DNA from: Vineibacter terrae
GTDB lineage: Bacteria; Pseudomonadota; Alphaproteobacteria; Reyranellales; Reyranellaceae
DNA length: 64,000 nt
Assembly: GCF_008039615.1 (NCBI RefSeq)
Contig: NZ_VDUZ01000029.1
Location: 1-64,000, forward strand
Direction: 5' to 3'
The notes under the pieces were generated by a model. It was not told the origin of the DNA and did not search any database. It saw nothing but the letters and a program-made list of their open reading frames with translations. Made by a program: the position numbers and the translations under genes. Below are positions 51,772 through 59,731 of the stretch, one piece after another; within the stretch, counting starts at the first letter, position 1, and the number at the start of each line of letters is the position of its first letter.

Positions 51772-52156
51772 GGAAATCCTGTGGCTCTCTGCAACGAATG
51801 GAACGAGGCGCAGGGCCTCGCGCCAGCTTGTCGGACTGATCCGGAGTTTCCTTTGGGACAAAGCCGGGCAGTCGTCCTTGATCGATATCAAGCCCTTCGT
51901 TGGCAGGTCTGCCTGAACCCTTCGCTCCAACGCGAACCTGAGCACGGGAACGTGTGCATGAAGACCCGATCCGCGGGCTCTTGAAGGCGTATCGAGCTCA
52001 GGCAGAGGCGTGGTTCTCACAGCTGTTATCGTGAGCGCAGCGAAGGATCTTGCAGTGGTGATCCCAGGCACCGCAGGTGCTGGTGATCGCTGCACTCGGA
52101 GTTTGAGACCCTATCCTTCCTCCTCCGGGGCAGGGCATTCGCATATGCTCCTACCG

Positions 52157-52276
52157 TCATCCCGAGCGCCCCCTTCGACAGGCTCAGGAGAGGGATCTCC
52201 CGCGAATTTGCGCACCGTGCGCCTTGCCGCAGGAGATCCCTCTCCTGAGCCTGTCGAAGGGGGCGCTCGGGATGAC
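52157..52276. repeat. Family A palindrome, copy A10 (long form with outer arms)
   Basis: Both arms carry CCTTCGACAGGCTCAGGAG or its complement. Outer arms are also intact: TCCGGGGCAGGGCATTCGCA on the left (from about 52123) is mirrored by TGCGAATGCCCTGCCCTCCG on the right, so the whole palindrome spans about 200 bases. This is the most complete copy in the window. Confidence 0.92.
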
Positions 52277-52369
52277 AGCGAGGTCATATGCGAATGCCCT
52301 GCCCTCCGGGGAAGGATTAAGTCACTGAGGAAGACAAGATCGATTCAATCAACGGAGACGGAGATATAG

Positions 52370-52575
52370 CGGCGCGCCGAAGGCCCGCGGTCCTTTCTCT
52401 CTGTGCTTCTCTGTACTACTGACCTCGAGAATCTCCGCGAGCCGCGGTGATTTGGATAGCCTTCATGGTGAGCACAGGTGAATGCGAAGCATTCACCTGT
52501 GCTCACCATGAAGCACTCCTCCACTATTTGGTTGCCGCCAAAGGGCTGCGCTGTGCCTCTGTGGTTGATCTTCTC
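52370..52575. repeat. Repeat E2, inverted partner of E1
   Basis: Reverse-complement of E1 with few mismatches. Its hairpin arms (52461-52485 and 52489-52513) are identical to those of E1 and the loop reads GAA, the complement of TTC in E1, which confirms inverted orientation. The CACAGAGG-type tract shows small length differences. Confidence 0.9.
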
Positions 52576-52656
52576 ATGGTCCGCGTTCGACCCACCGCAA
52601 GGTGTTTCGATGCCCGCTGGGCGGCGTCTGGAGAGGGCACGAAGAAACGGCCACCT

Positions 52657-54015
52657 TCACAGGCGGAACTCCTGGTCCTGCCGCGGAACGACACCCGGCC
52701 AACCCAGCTCCCGCTCGATCCGCACACGCAGCGCTTCGGATGCTTCCGGCTCGCCGTGGACGATGAACACCTGCCGCGGAGCCCGCTCGAATCCCGAAAG
52801 CCAGCGCATCAGCTCGTTGCTGTCCGCATGAGCGGAAAGCATGTCCAGCTGCGCTACCTCCGCGTTGATCGGCACCCACATGCCATGGATCTTGAGCTCC
52901 TTCGCTCCCTGTTGAAGCGAGCGTCCTCGCGTTCCCGCAGCCTGGAAGCCCGAGAGCAGGATCGTGTTCTTGGGGTCCGGGCCGAAGGCCTTGAGATGGT
53001 GCAGGACGCGCCCGCCGGTGGCCATGCCCGAGGCCGAAATGACGATCTTCGGAAACGGGCTCGCGGTAATCGCCTTCGACGCCTCGACGTCATTGGTGTA
53101 GCGGGCGATGCCGAAGGCGTCGCGGCAGGTCGCGCGATCCAGGCGGTGGTCGCGCGCATGGCGGCTCATCAGGTCCGTGGTGTCGATCGCCATCGGGCTG
53201 TCGAGGTAGATCGGGATGGAGCTGAGGCGGCCCGCCCGCTTCAAGGTCCAGAAGCAGTAGAGTAGCTGTTGCGCCCGGCCGACGGCAAAGGCCGGTATGA
53301 TGAGCGTGCCGCCGCGTCTTATGGTCCGTTCCGCGATCGCGCCCAGGGCTTCGGTCGGATCCTCGTCGGAATGAGCCCGGTTGCCATAGGTCGATTCGAC
53401 CACGATGTAGTCGGGATCACCTCCCGCGACCGGGTCGGGAAGCAGCGCATCGCCGTATCGGCCGATATCGCCCGAGAAGACCAGGCGGCGGCCTCCCCAG
53501 TGGATCTCCGCATGCGCTGCGCCGAGGATGTGCCCGGCATGACGGAACCGCAGCGTCGCGCCGTTCGGGAGCCGCACGACCTGATCGAAATCCGCCGTCG
53601 AGAAATGCTCGATCGCCCGCTGCGCATCCCGCACGCTGTAGAGCGGCAGGGCGGGCTTGTGCTTCGACAACTGGTAGCGATTGAGGAAGTCGGCGTCCTT
53701 CTCCTGCAGGAAGCCGCTGTCCTTGAGGATCAGTTCCGCAACATCGCGGGTTGCTTCCGTCGCATAGACCTTGCCGCGGAAGCCGTCGCGGACAAGCCGC
53801 GGCAGATATCCGCAATGATCGAGATGGGCGTGGGTCAGAACGACGGCGTCGATATCGCGCGGCGGGACCGGAAGCGGTGCCCAGTTCAGCTCACGAAGGT
53901 TCTTCAACCCCTGGAACAAGCCGCAATCGATGAGTATGCGATGACCGTCGAGCTCGAGCAGATGCTTCGATCCGGTCACCGTCCCGGCCCCGCCGAGCGA
54001 CCTCAATGTAACCAC
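52657..54015 (-). CDS. MBL-fold beta-CASP ribonuclease (CPSF/RNase J-like)
   Basis: This 452-residue metallo-hydrolase has the MBL zinc motif HAHLDH at residues 62-67, GHILGAAHAEI and FSGDIGRYG for the other ligands, and the beta-CASP region with VVESTYGNRAHSDED, PAFAVGRAQQLLY, SASGMATGGRVLHHL and a C-terminal HADSNELMRWL. It is an RNA-processing exo/endonuclease of the YtmA/CPSF group. The start is probably GTG at 54015 (VVTLRSLGGAGTVTG), where the conserved N-terminus begins, preceded by AAGAGAG; an ATG at 54096 would add 27 unconserved residues. The downstream baeRF gene suggests a shared role in RNA or ribosome quality control. Confidence 0.85.
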   Translation of the reverse strand: MVTLRSLGGAGTVTGSKHLLELDGHRILIDCGLFQGLKNLRELNWAPLPVPPRDIDAVVLTHAHLDHCGYLPRLVRDGFRGKVYATEATRDVAELILKDSGFLQEKDADFLNRYQLSKHKPALPLYSVRDAQRAIEHFSTADFDQVVRLPNGATLRFRHAGHILGAAHAEIHWGGRRLVFSGDIGRYGDALLPDPVAGGDPDYIVVESTYGNRAHSDEDPTEALGAIAERTIRRGGTLIIPAFAVGRAQQLLYCFWTLKRAGRLSSIPIYLDSPMAIDTTDLMSRHARDHRLDRATCRDAFGIARYTNDVEASKAITASPFPKIVISASGMATGGRVLHHLKAFGPDPKNTILLSGFQAAGTRGRSLQQGAKELKIHGMWVPINAEVAQLDMLSAHADSNELMRWLSGFERAPRQVFIVHGEPEASEALRVRIERELGWPGVVPRQDQEFRL

Positions 54016-54345
54016 GTTCAATCTCTCTTGCTGGCTTGGGATTGGTTGGCTCAAGAGAATGGACAAGCAGAGCCGGATGCTCGAGGTCAAGCGCATCGTG
54101 ATCGTTGGCTGCTGCCCATTGCCTGAAGCCGAAAATAAATCCGTTCGTCGCTTTTTGGACTCCTTGTTGCCGGCTGGGGCGCTGCGTATATTCAGCGCCA
54201 GTCAACGCGTGCCTGCCGCCGGGGCCAACGGGCGCTTTCGTGGGCCCCGCCGCAAGGGGCGATGCCGCCGCCGGGCATCTGAAACGGGCGTTCCGCCGGT
54301 TGCTGCCGTCAAGCAACGCTTTGTTTCCCGAACGGATGTGACGTC
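54016..54345. other. Intergenic region before the Toprim/DUF3987 gene
   Basis: Nothing is firmly recognisable in these 330 bases. Short open frames in several phases have skewed composition (for example an Arg-rich one) and no ribosome site. A GGGCCCCGCCGCAAGGGGCG hairpin-like patch lies near 54243. The divergent promoters of the beta-CASP and Toprim genes must be here. Confidence 0.4.
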
Positions 54346-56550
54346 ATGAGCGCGCGCGATTTCGAGGCGTTGACGCATTCCCACTATGGCAAGCCGCTGC
54401 GCTGGTGGCGCTACGGCGACGATTTCGCCGTCGCCAGCGTCGTTGCGCGCACCGGCCGTCTTCTGGCCCTGCCGGCAGTCCGCAACGGCGCGCATTGCTA
54501 CTGGGGCGAGCCGGCGCCGCCGCTGCCGCTCTATCGTGCCGCGACGCTTGAGCTGCGGGCGCAGGCGCCGGTGCTGGTCGTCCAGGGCGAAAGCGCCGCC
54601 GACGCGGCGGCCGGGCTGTTCACGGACCATGTGTGCATCACATGGGCGGGCGGCGGCAACGGTGTCGCCAAAGCCGATGTCATGCCGCTGCATGGCCGCG
54701 ACGTCATCCTGTGGCCCGACAACGATGGCGCCGGCGCGACCGCGATGGCCCGGCTGGCGACGCGGCTGCGCGGCGTGGCCCGCACCGTCGTGCAGGTCGC
54801 GGTGCCGCAGGCGTGGCCGGCATCATGGAACATCGCCAGGCCGCTGCCGGCCGGCATCACGGCCGAGACCCTGCGCGCGATGCTGCCCGGCATGGAACTG
54901 CACGGCGGCACCAGCTTGCGCCGGGAAGATCACGACTGTCATCCCGAGCGCAGCGAGGGATCTCCCGCGAATGGCGCACCGTGCGTCTCTCGCAGGAGAT
55001 CCCTCGCTGCGCTCGGGATGACAATGAAGATGTGCGATCACCCTGCGCCGACGGGAGAAGCGCCCGTGACCCAGCCTGTCCAACCCGAGCCGCCGTCGGT
55101 CCCGCCATCGGCACCTGACGGCGCCTGGCCGGCACCGGACCGGTCGCTGCTCGACGACCGGCAGGGCGATGTGCCGGCATTTCCAGTCGAGCTTTTGCCG
55201 GGCTTCTGGGCCAGCTGGTGCGATGGTGCCGCGCGCGGCCACGGCGTGCCGGTCGACTATGTGGCGATGGCGCTGCTGAGCGCGGCGGCCGGGCTGATCG
55301 GCGCCGCGCGCTGCGTCGGTCCGGTGCCGGGATGGACGGAGCCCTGCTTGCTGTGGACGGTGCTGGTGGGGCCGTCCGCTTGCGGCAAGACGGCCGGCAT
55401 GGATGCCGCGCTGCATCTGGTGCGTGCGCTGGACCGCGAGCTCGAGCCGGCGAACGCCGATCTGCTGGGCCGGCACACCGTGGCGCAGGAGGAGGCGCGC
55501 TGGGCCGCCTTCTGGTGGCGCAAGATGATGCGCCGGGCCGTGATCACCAACCGCGAGCGGCCGCCGATGCCCGCCGCCGTGCTGCAAGCGCCGGTCTTCG
55601 CGCCGCGCCGGCTCGTCCTCGAGGGTGCGGCCGTCGACACGGTCGCCGGCGCGCTGCGCGGCAATCCGCGTGGCCTGCTGCTGGCGCCTGACGGACTCGC
55701 CGCCTGGCTCGACACCGTGGCCGGCGCCGGCAAGGCGGATCCGGCGCGGGCGTGGTGGTTGAAGGCATGGTCGGCTGGCGGCGGGCCGGTGCGGCGTGCC
55801 GGCGATCAGGCCTGCGGCGCCGCCAGCGTCCTGGGCGCGATCGAGCCCGATGCGCTCGCCGCCGCGCTGGCCGGCGACGACGACAGCGTCGGGGCGCGGC
55901 TGCTGTTTGCGCAGCCCGGGCGCGGCCCGGTGGCGGTGTTGGGGGAAGGGGCGGCGGCGTTGGCGGCGCCGGCGCAGGCAGCGCTGCGCCTTTTGCGCGA
56001 CATACCCGACACGCCGCGCACCCTGGCGTTGTCCGCCGGCGCGCAGGCGGCCTTCGAAGGCTTCCGGAAGATGCTCGATATCGATGGGCTGGAGGATGCC
56101 GAAGCGGCGTGGTGCAGCCGCGGGCCCAGCCTCGTGCTGCGCCTCGCCGGCATCTGGACCTTCCTCGACTGGGCGGCGCAGGCCACGGGCAATGAGCCTC
56201 GCGCTGTCGGGGCGCCGGCGCTGACGGCGGCAAGCGATCTCTGGCTGCGCTATCTGTGGCCGCATGCCCGATCGGTGCTGGGCACGATCGGTACTGGCGG
56301 CCGGCGGCGCCGGATGCGCAAGGTGCTGCTGTGGATACGGCGCCGGGGATTGGCCGAGATCGGGCGCGAGGATGTGTGGCGCCACGCCCGCGCCGCCCGC
56401 AACGCGCCGGACGCCGATCTCCTGCTGGATGGGCTCGTGGCCGCCGGTTGGCTGCGGCCGGTCGATGCCATCAGGGCAGGGCGGGGCCGGCCGCGGCTGC
56501 GCTGGCAGGTGAATCCCGGGCTGCTGGATGGGGTGACCCATGAAGCGTGA
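54346..56550 (+). CDS. Toprim/DUF3987 primase-helicase-like protein with an embedded palindrome
   Basis: This 734-residue protein joins a Toprim-like N-terminal domain (LVVQGESAADAAAG near 76, ILWPDNDGAG near 122) to a DUF3987 ATPase (VGPSACGKTAGMD near 342, then RPPMPAAVL). The layout is that of phage- or plasmid-type replication proteins, so it is probably of mobile origin. Codons 198-226 are family A palindrome A11, read in frame as CHPERSEGSPANG and SRRRSLAALGMT; they fall in the linker between the domains and are not conserved. A Pro-rich stretch follows. The frame is otherwise intact. No phage structural genes are nearby. Confidence 0.78.
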   Translation: MSARDFEALTHSHYGKPLRWWRYGDDFAVASVVARTGRLLALPAVRNGAHCYWGEPAPPLPLYRAATLELRAQAPVLVVQGESAADAAAGLFTDHVCITWAGGGNGVAKADVMPLHGRDVILWPDNDGAGATAMARLATRLRGVARTVVQVAVPQAWPASWNIARPLPAGITAETLRAMLPGMELHGGTSLRREDHDCHPERSEGSPANGAPCVSRRRSLAALGMTMKMCDHPAPTGEAPVTQPVQPEPPSVPPSAPDGAWPAPDRSLLDDRQGDVPAFPVELLPGFWASWCDGAARGHGVPVDYVAMALLSAAAGLIGAARCVGPVPGWTEPCLLWTVLVGPSACGKTAGMDAALHLVRALDRELEPANADLLGRHTVAQEEARWAAFWWRKMMRRAVITNRERPPMPAAVLQAPVFAPRRLVLEGAAVDTVAGALRGNPRGLLLAPDGLAAWLDTVAGAGKADPARAWWLKAWSAGGGPVRRAGDQACGAASVLGAIEPDALAAALAGDDDSVGARLLFAQPGRGPVAVLGEGAAALAAPAQAALRLLRDIPDTPRTLALSAGAQAAFEGFRKMLDIDGLEDAEAAWCSRGPSLVLRLAGIWTFLDWAAQATGNEPRAVGAPALTAASDLWLRYLWPHARSVLGTIGTGGRRRRMRKVLLWIRRRGLAEIGREDVWRHARAARNAPDADLLLDGLVAAGWLRPVDAIRAGRGRPRLRWQVNPGLLDGVTHEA
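54938..55022. repeat. Family A palindrome, copy A11, inside a coding sequence
   Basis: Full short-form copy (85 bases) lying wholly within the Toprim/DUF3987 gene. GATCAC occurs at 54928 and again at 55036, exactly 108 bases (36 codons) apart, as a target-site-like duplication would give. A right outer arm (TGCGCCGACGGGAGAAG) continues to about 55068. Confidence 0.92.
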
Positions 56551-56642
56551 CAACGAATTTTCGTATTTTCCGATATTTGCGTCACGCTGCTCCGAGTATG
56601 AAAAATGCTATGCCCCTGATTCGCCGTTATTTTTTCGGCTGT

Positions 56643-56728
56643 GGTCGGGCCGCGCCGCTCCAGCGGCGCTCTTTCTCCTTGATGATTGAAAATGAAGAAG
56701 AGCGCCGCTGGAGCGGCGCGGCCCGACC
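56643..56728. repeat. Family D hairpin repeat
   Basis: GGTCGGGCCGCGCCGCTCCA at the left is perfectly mirrored at the right (TGGAGCGGCGCGGCCCGACC) around an AT-rich loop. It lies 93 bases after the Toprim gene and upstream of the DUF2817 gene. Confidence 0.9.
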
Positions 56729-56803
56729 ATCATGATCGTCACCCCCTCTTTCGCTGCCGCGCCGCCGGCGGCCATAATGCCGGCCAACTGTCCCGGAGCG
56801 CCG

Positions 56804-57892
56804 ATGTCGACCTTCACCTCCTTTTCCGCCGACTACAGCGAGGCCCGCGAGAAGTTCCTCGCCGCCGCGCGCATCGCCGGCGCGGTGACGGCGCGCTACG
56901 ACACCACGGCCAAGGGCCCCCAGGGCGAGTCCCTGTCGACCGATGTCGCCTGGCTGGGGCCGCACGACGCCGGCAAGGTGGTCGTGGCCGTCTCCTCGAC
57001 CCACGGCGTCGAGGGGTTCTGCGGCTCGGGCTTCCAGGTCGACTGGCTGGCGCGCAAGGGCGCGGCGGCGCTGCTGCGCGGCACGGCGGCGCTGTTCGTG
57101 CACGCCATCAATCCCTATGGCTTTGCCTGGCTGCGGCGCGTGACGGAGGAGGGCAACGACCTCAACCGCAACTTCGTCGACCATGGCAAGCCCTATCCCG
57201 ACAATGCCGGCTATGCCGAGATCGCCGATGCCCTGGTGCCGCCGGCGCTGAGCGGACCGGCGTTCGAGGCGGCGGAGGCCAGGCTCAAGGCCTACCGGGC
57301 GCAGGTCGGCGACACCGCCTTCCACCGCGCCATGTCGGGCGGGCAGTACACCCACGCCGACGGCTTCTTCTTCGGCGGCGGCGGGCCGTCCTGGTCCAAC
57401 CGCACGACGCACGCCATCATCGCCCGCTACCTCGCCAGCCGCGGCGACATCGCCGTGATCGATTTCCATACCGGTCTGGGGCCGTTCGGCTATGGCGAGC
57501 TGATCACGCATTACGATCCCGACACCGACGGCTCGCGGCGCGTGCGCGCCTTCTGGGGCGAGTCGGTGACGGAGTCCAAGCGCGGCCAGACGGCATCGCA
57601 GGCGCGCGACGGGCTGGGGCACTACGGCTACAACCGGGCACTGCCGCAGGCGCGGGTGACGATGGCGACGCTGGAGTTCGGCACCTACGACCGCGAGAGC
57701 GGCCGGCGCGCCTTCCGCGGCGATCACTGGCTGCACAAATACGGCGATCCGCTGGGCCGCGAGGCCGGCCCGATCCGCGCCGCCATGCGCAAGCAGTTCT
57801 ATCCCGACACCGACGAGTGGAAGGAGATGGTGCTGTTCCGCGGCCACCAGGCCATCCGCCAGGCGATCGCGGGATTGAATGCGCCGCTTTGA
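56804..57892 (+). CDS. DUF2817 metallocarboxypeptidase-like protein (M14 fold)
   Basis: This 362-residue protein follows the M14 carboxypeptidase layout. A zinc motif THGVEG supplies His67 and Glu70, NDLNRNF binds the substrate carboxylate, DFHTGLG gives the third zinc ligand, and LEFGTY near 290 holds the catalytic Glu. DUF2817 members have no proven substrate. GGAG lies seven bases before the ATG at 56804, which decides it over an upstream ATG at 56732. The next gene, 148 bases on, encodes an MlrC-type hydrolase; both may process unusual peptides. Confidence 0.86.
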   Translation: MSTFTSFSADYSEAREKFLAAARIAGAVTARYDTTAKGPQGESLSTDVAWLGPHDAGKVVVAVSSTHGVEGFCGSGFQVDWLARKGAAALLRGTAALFVHAINPYGFAWLRRVTEEGNDLNRNFVDHGKPYPDNAGYAEIADALVPPALSGPAFEAAEARLKAYRAQVGDTAFHRAMSGGQYTHADGFFFGGGGPSWSNRTTHAIIARYLASRGDIAVIDFHTGLGPFGYGELITHYDPDTDGSRRVRAFWGESVTESKRGQTASQARDGLGHYGYNRALPQARVTMATLEFGTYDRESGRRAFRGDHWLHKYGDPLGREAGPIRAAMRKQFYPDTDEWKEMVLFRGHQAIRQAIAGLNAPL

Positions 57893-57920
57893 ATGAGCAC
57901 GAGCGTTGCTGGTGACGGCT

Positions 57921-57997
57921 GGGACCGCGCCGCTCCAGCGGCGCTCATGATCCGGCGCTGCGCGCCGGTGCGTCGCTGGAGCGACGCGGTCCGGCCC
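57921..57997. repeat. Family D hairpin repeat
   Basis: GGGACCGCGCCGCTCCAGCG and CGCTGGAGCGACGCGGTCC pair imperfectly around a GGCGCTGCGCGCC core. It fills the gap between the DUF2817 and MlrC genes. Confidence 0.8.
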
Positions 57998-58040
57998 GTC
58001 ATGCCCACCGACATCGACTGAACAAGTAGAGGAGCAGCCC

Positions 58041-59555
58041 GTGCCGCCCGCATCGCCGCGCATCGCGCTTCTGGGGTTCGCCATCGAGTGCAACCGCTTC
58101 GCGCCGGTCAGCACGCGCGAGGATTTCCGCGACATGCGCGGCAACGAGCTGCTGGTCGAGGCACGCAAGCCGGCGCCCGCCATGATGCCCGACATGCCCG
58201 GCTTCGTGACCGAGATGGACCGCAGCGGCGCCTGGACGCCGGTGCCGCTGCGCACCGCCGCGGCGCAGCCCGGCGGCCCGGTGGAGCAGGGCTATTTCCG
58301 CGAGCTGATGGCCGAGTTCGAGGACGGCCTGCGCCGCAGGGGACCGTTCGATGGCGTCTACGTCTCCTCGCACGGCGCGGCGCTCACGACCGACAGCGAT
58401 GACCCTGACGGCGACCTCTACGAGGCCATCCGCGGCATCGTCGGGCCGGACGTGCCCATCATCGGCACCTTCGACCTGCATGCCAACGTCTCGCGCCGCA
58501 TGGTCGACAACATCTCCGTCTTCGTCGGCTATCGCTGCAATCCGCACACCGACATCCGCGAGCGCGGCGTCGAGGCGGCGCAGCACATGCGCACCCTGCT
58601 GGGCGGCGTGCGCACGGCCACCGCGATGGTGAAGATTCCGCTGGTCGCGCCGCAGATCTCGCTGCTGACGGCATCGGGCCCCTATGCCGACGTCATGAGC
58701 TACGGCCTGTCGCTGGTCGGCGGCAAGGTGATGAACGTGTCGGTGATGGCCGGGTTCTCCTACAGCGACAGTCCCAAGAACGGGCTCACCGCGATCATCA
58801 CGACGCGCGATCGCGACCTGGCGCTGGCGCAGAAGCTGGCGCTCGACATCTGCAGCCGTGCCTGGGACATGCGCGCGCGCTTCAAGCGCACGATGACCGC
58901 GCTCGAGGAGGCGGTGCGCATGGCCGTCGCCGTCGGCAACGACCCGGCCCAGCCGCCGATCATCCTGGCCGACGTGGCCGACAACCCCGGCGGCGGCGGG
59001 CGGGGCAACACCGTGCATCTGCTGCGGGCCCTGAAGGACGCCGGCGCCAGGGGCGTGATCTTCGGCGTGTTCAACGACCCGGCCGTGGCGGCCGAGGCCC
59101 ATCGCCGCGGCCGCGGCGGCGCCTTCCGGGCGCGCTTCAACAGCCGCGAGCAGGATGCGTTCTCGCAGGCCTGGGAATGCGATGTCCGGGTCAAGGCGCT
59201 GTCCGACGGCCGCCATGTCGGCCGCCGCGGCCTGGCGCGTGGCATGTCCTGCCAGATGGGGCCGTCGGCGCTGCTCGACCTCGACGGCATCTCGCTGGTG
59301 GTGATCACCCACCGCCAGCAATGCCTCGATCCGATGCAGTTCGAGCAGTTCGGCCTCGATCCGGCGCTGGCGCGCACCATCGTGGTGAAGAGCCGCGGTC
59401 ATTTCCGTGCCGGCTTCGACGGCTTCGTGCCGGCCGAGCGCACCTACGAGGTCGATTGCCCGGGCCTGACCTCGCCCAACCTCGCGACCTTCCCCTGGAG
59501 CCGCCTGCCGCGCCCGGTCTACCCCCTGGACGAGCACACGACATGGACGCCTTGA
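58041..59555 (+). CDS. M81-family metallopeptidase (MlrC-like)
   Basis: This 504-residue protein is of the microcystinase C family. Zinc-site candidates include the His of YVSSHGAAL, the Asp-His of FDLHANVS and the Asp of DVADNPGGGG. ECNRFAP near the N-terminus and GHFRAGF near the end are typical. The start is GTG at 58041 with GAGGAG seven bases before it. MlrC of sphingomonads cleaves linearised microcystin, but most homologues act on unknown peptides, so no toxin link is claimed. A family C repeat follows directly. Confidence 0.9.
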   Translation: MPPASPRIALLGFAIECNRFAPVSTREDFRDMRGNELLVEARKPAPAMMPDMPGFVTEMDRSGAWTPVPLRTAAAQPGGPVEQGYFRELMAEFEDGLRRRGPFDGVYVSSHGAALTTDSDDPDGDLYEAIRGIVGPDVPIIGTFDLHANVSRRMVDNISVFVGYRCNPHTDIRERGVEAAQHMRTLLGGVRTATAMVKIPLVAPQISLLTASGPYADVMSYGLSLVGGKVMNVSVMAGFSYSDSPKNGLTAIITTRDRDLALAQKLALDICSRAWDMRARFKRTMTALEEAVRMAVAVGNDPAQPPIILADVADNPGGGGRGNTVHLLRALKDAGARGVIFGVFNDPAVAAEAHRRGRGGAFRARFNSREQDAFSQAWECDVRVKALSDGRHVGRRGLARGMSCQMGPSALLDLDGISLVVITHRQQCLDPMQFEQFGLDPALARTIVVKSRGHFRAGFDGFVPAERTYEVDCPGLTSPNLATFPWSRLPRPVYPLDEHTTWTP

Positions 59556-59560
59556 TCTTC

Positions 59561-59685
59561 CTCCCCACGCAGTGGGGAGGTGCCCCGAAGGGGCGGAGGG
59601 GACCCGACGTGGTTTATATAACTGAGACCACGTAGGCTCCCCCTCCGGCCTTCGGCCACCTCCCCCAACTTCGTCGGGGGAGGGA
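59561..59685. repeat. Family C repeat, copy C2
   Basis: Nearly the same as C1 at 33.6 kb: GGTGCCCCGAAGGGGCGGAG, then GACGTGG and CCACGTAGGCTCCCCCTCCG, ending in a GGGGGAGG hairpin. It lies between the MlrC and glucan synthase genes. Confidence 0.88.
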
Positions 59686-59731
59686 AGATTTTTCCCCATC
59701 GACCTTCAGAGCAAGGCTGCTAAAACGAACC

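Larger units (their letters stand above)
51772..52656. other. Repeat-filled region upstream of the baeRF gene
   Basis: No gene is supported here. An open minus-strand frame runs to 52095 but lacks a better start than 51771. The region holds a degenerate family A scrap (about 52024-52070), a very long family A element (core 52157-52276, outer arms from about 52110 to 52318) and repeat E2 (52370-52575). The last 80 bases show nothing clear. Confidence 0.55.

Noticed and set aside
54059-54349. Small open frames before the Toprim/DUF3987 gene
   Set aside because: Overlapping frames in two phases, Arg-rich, with no family match or ribosome site.
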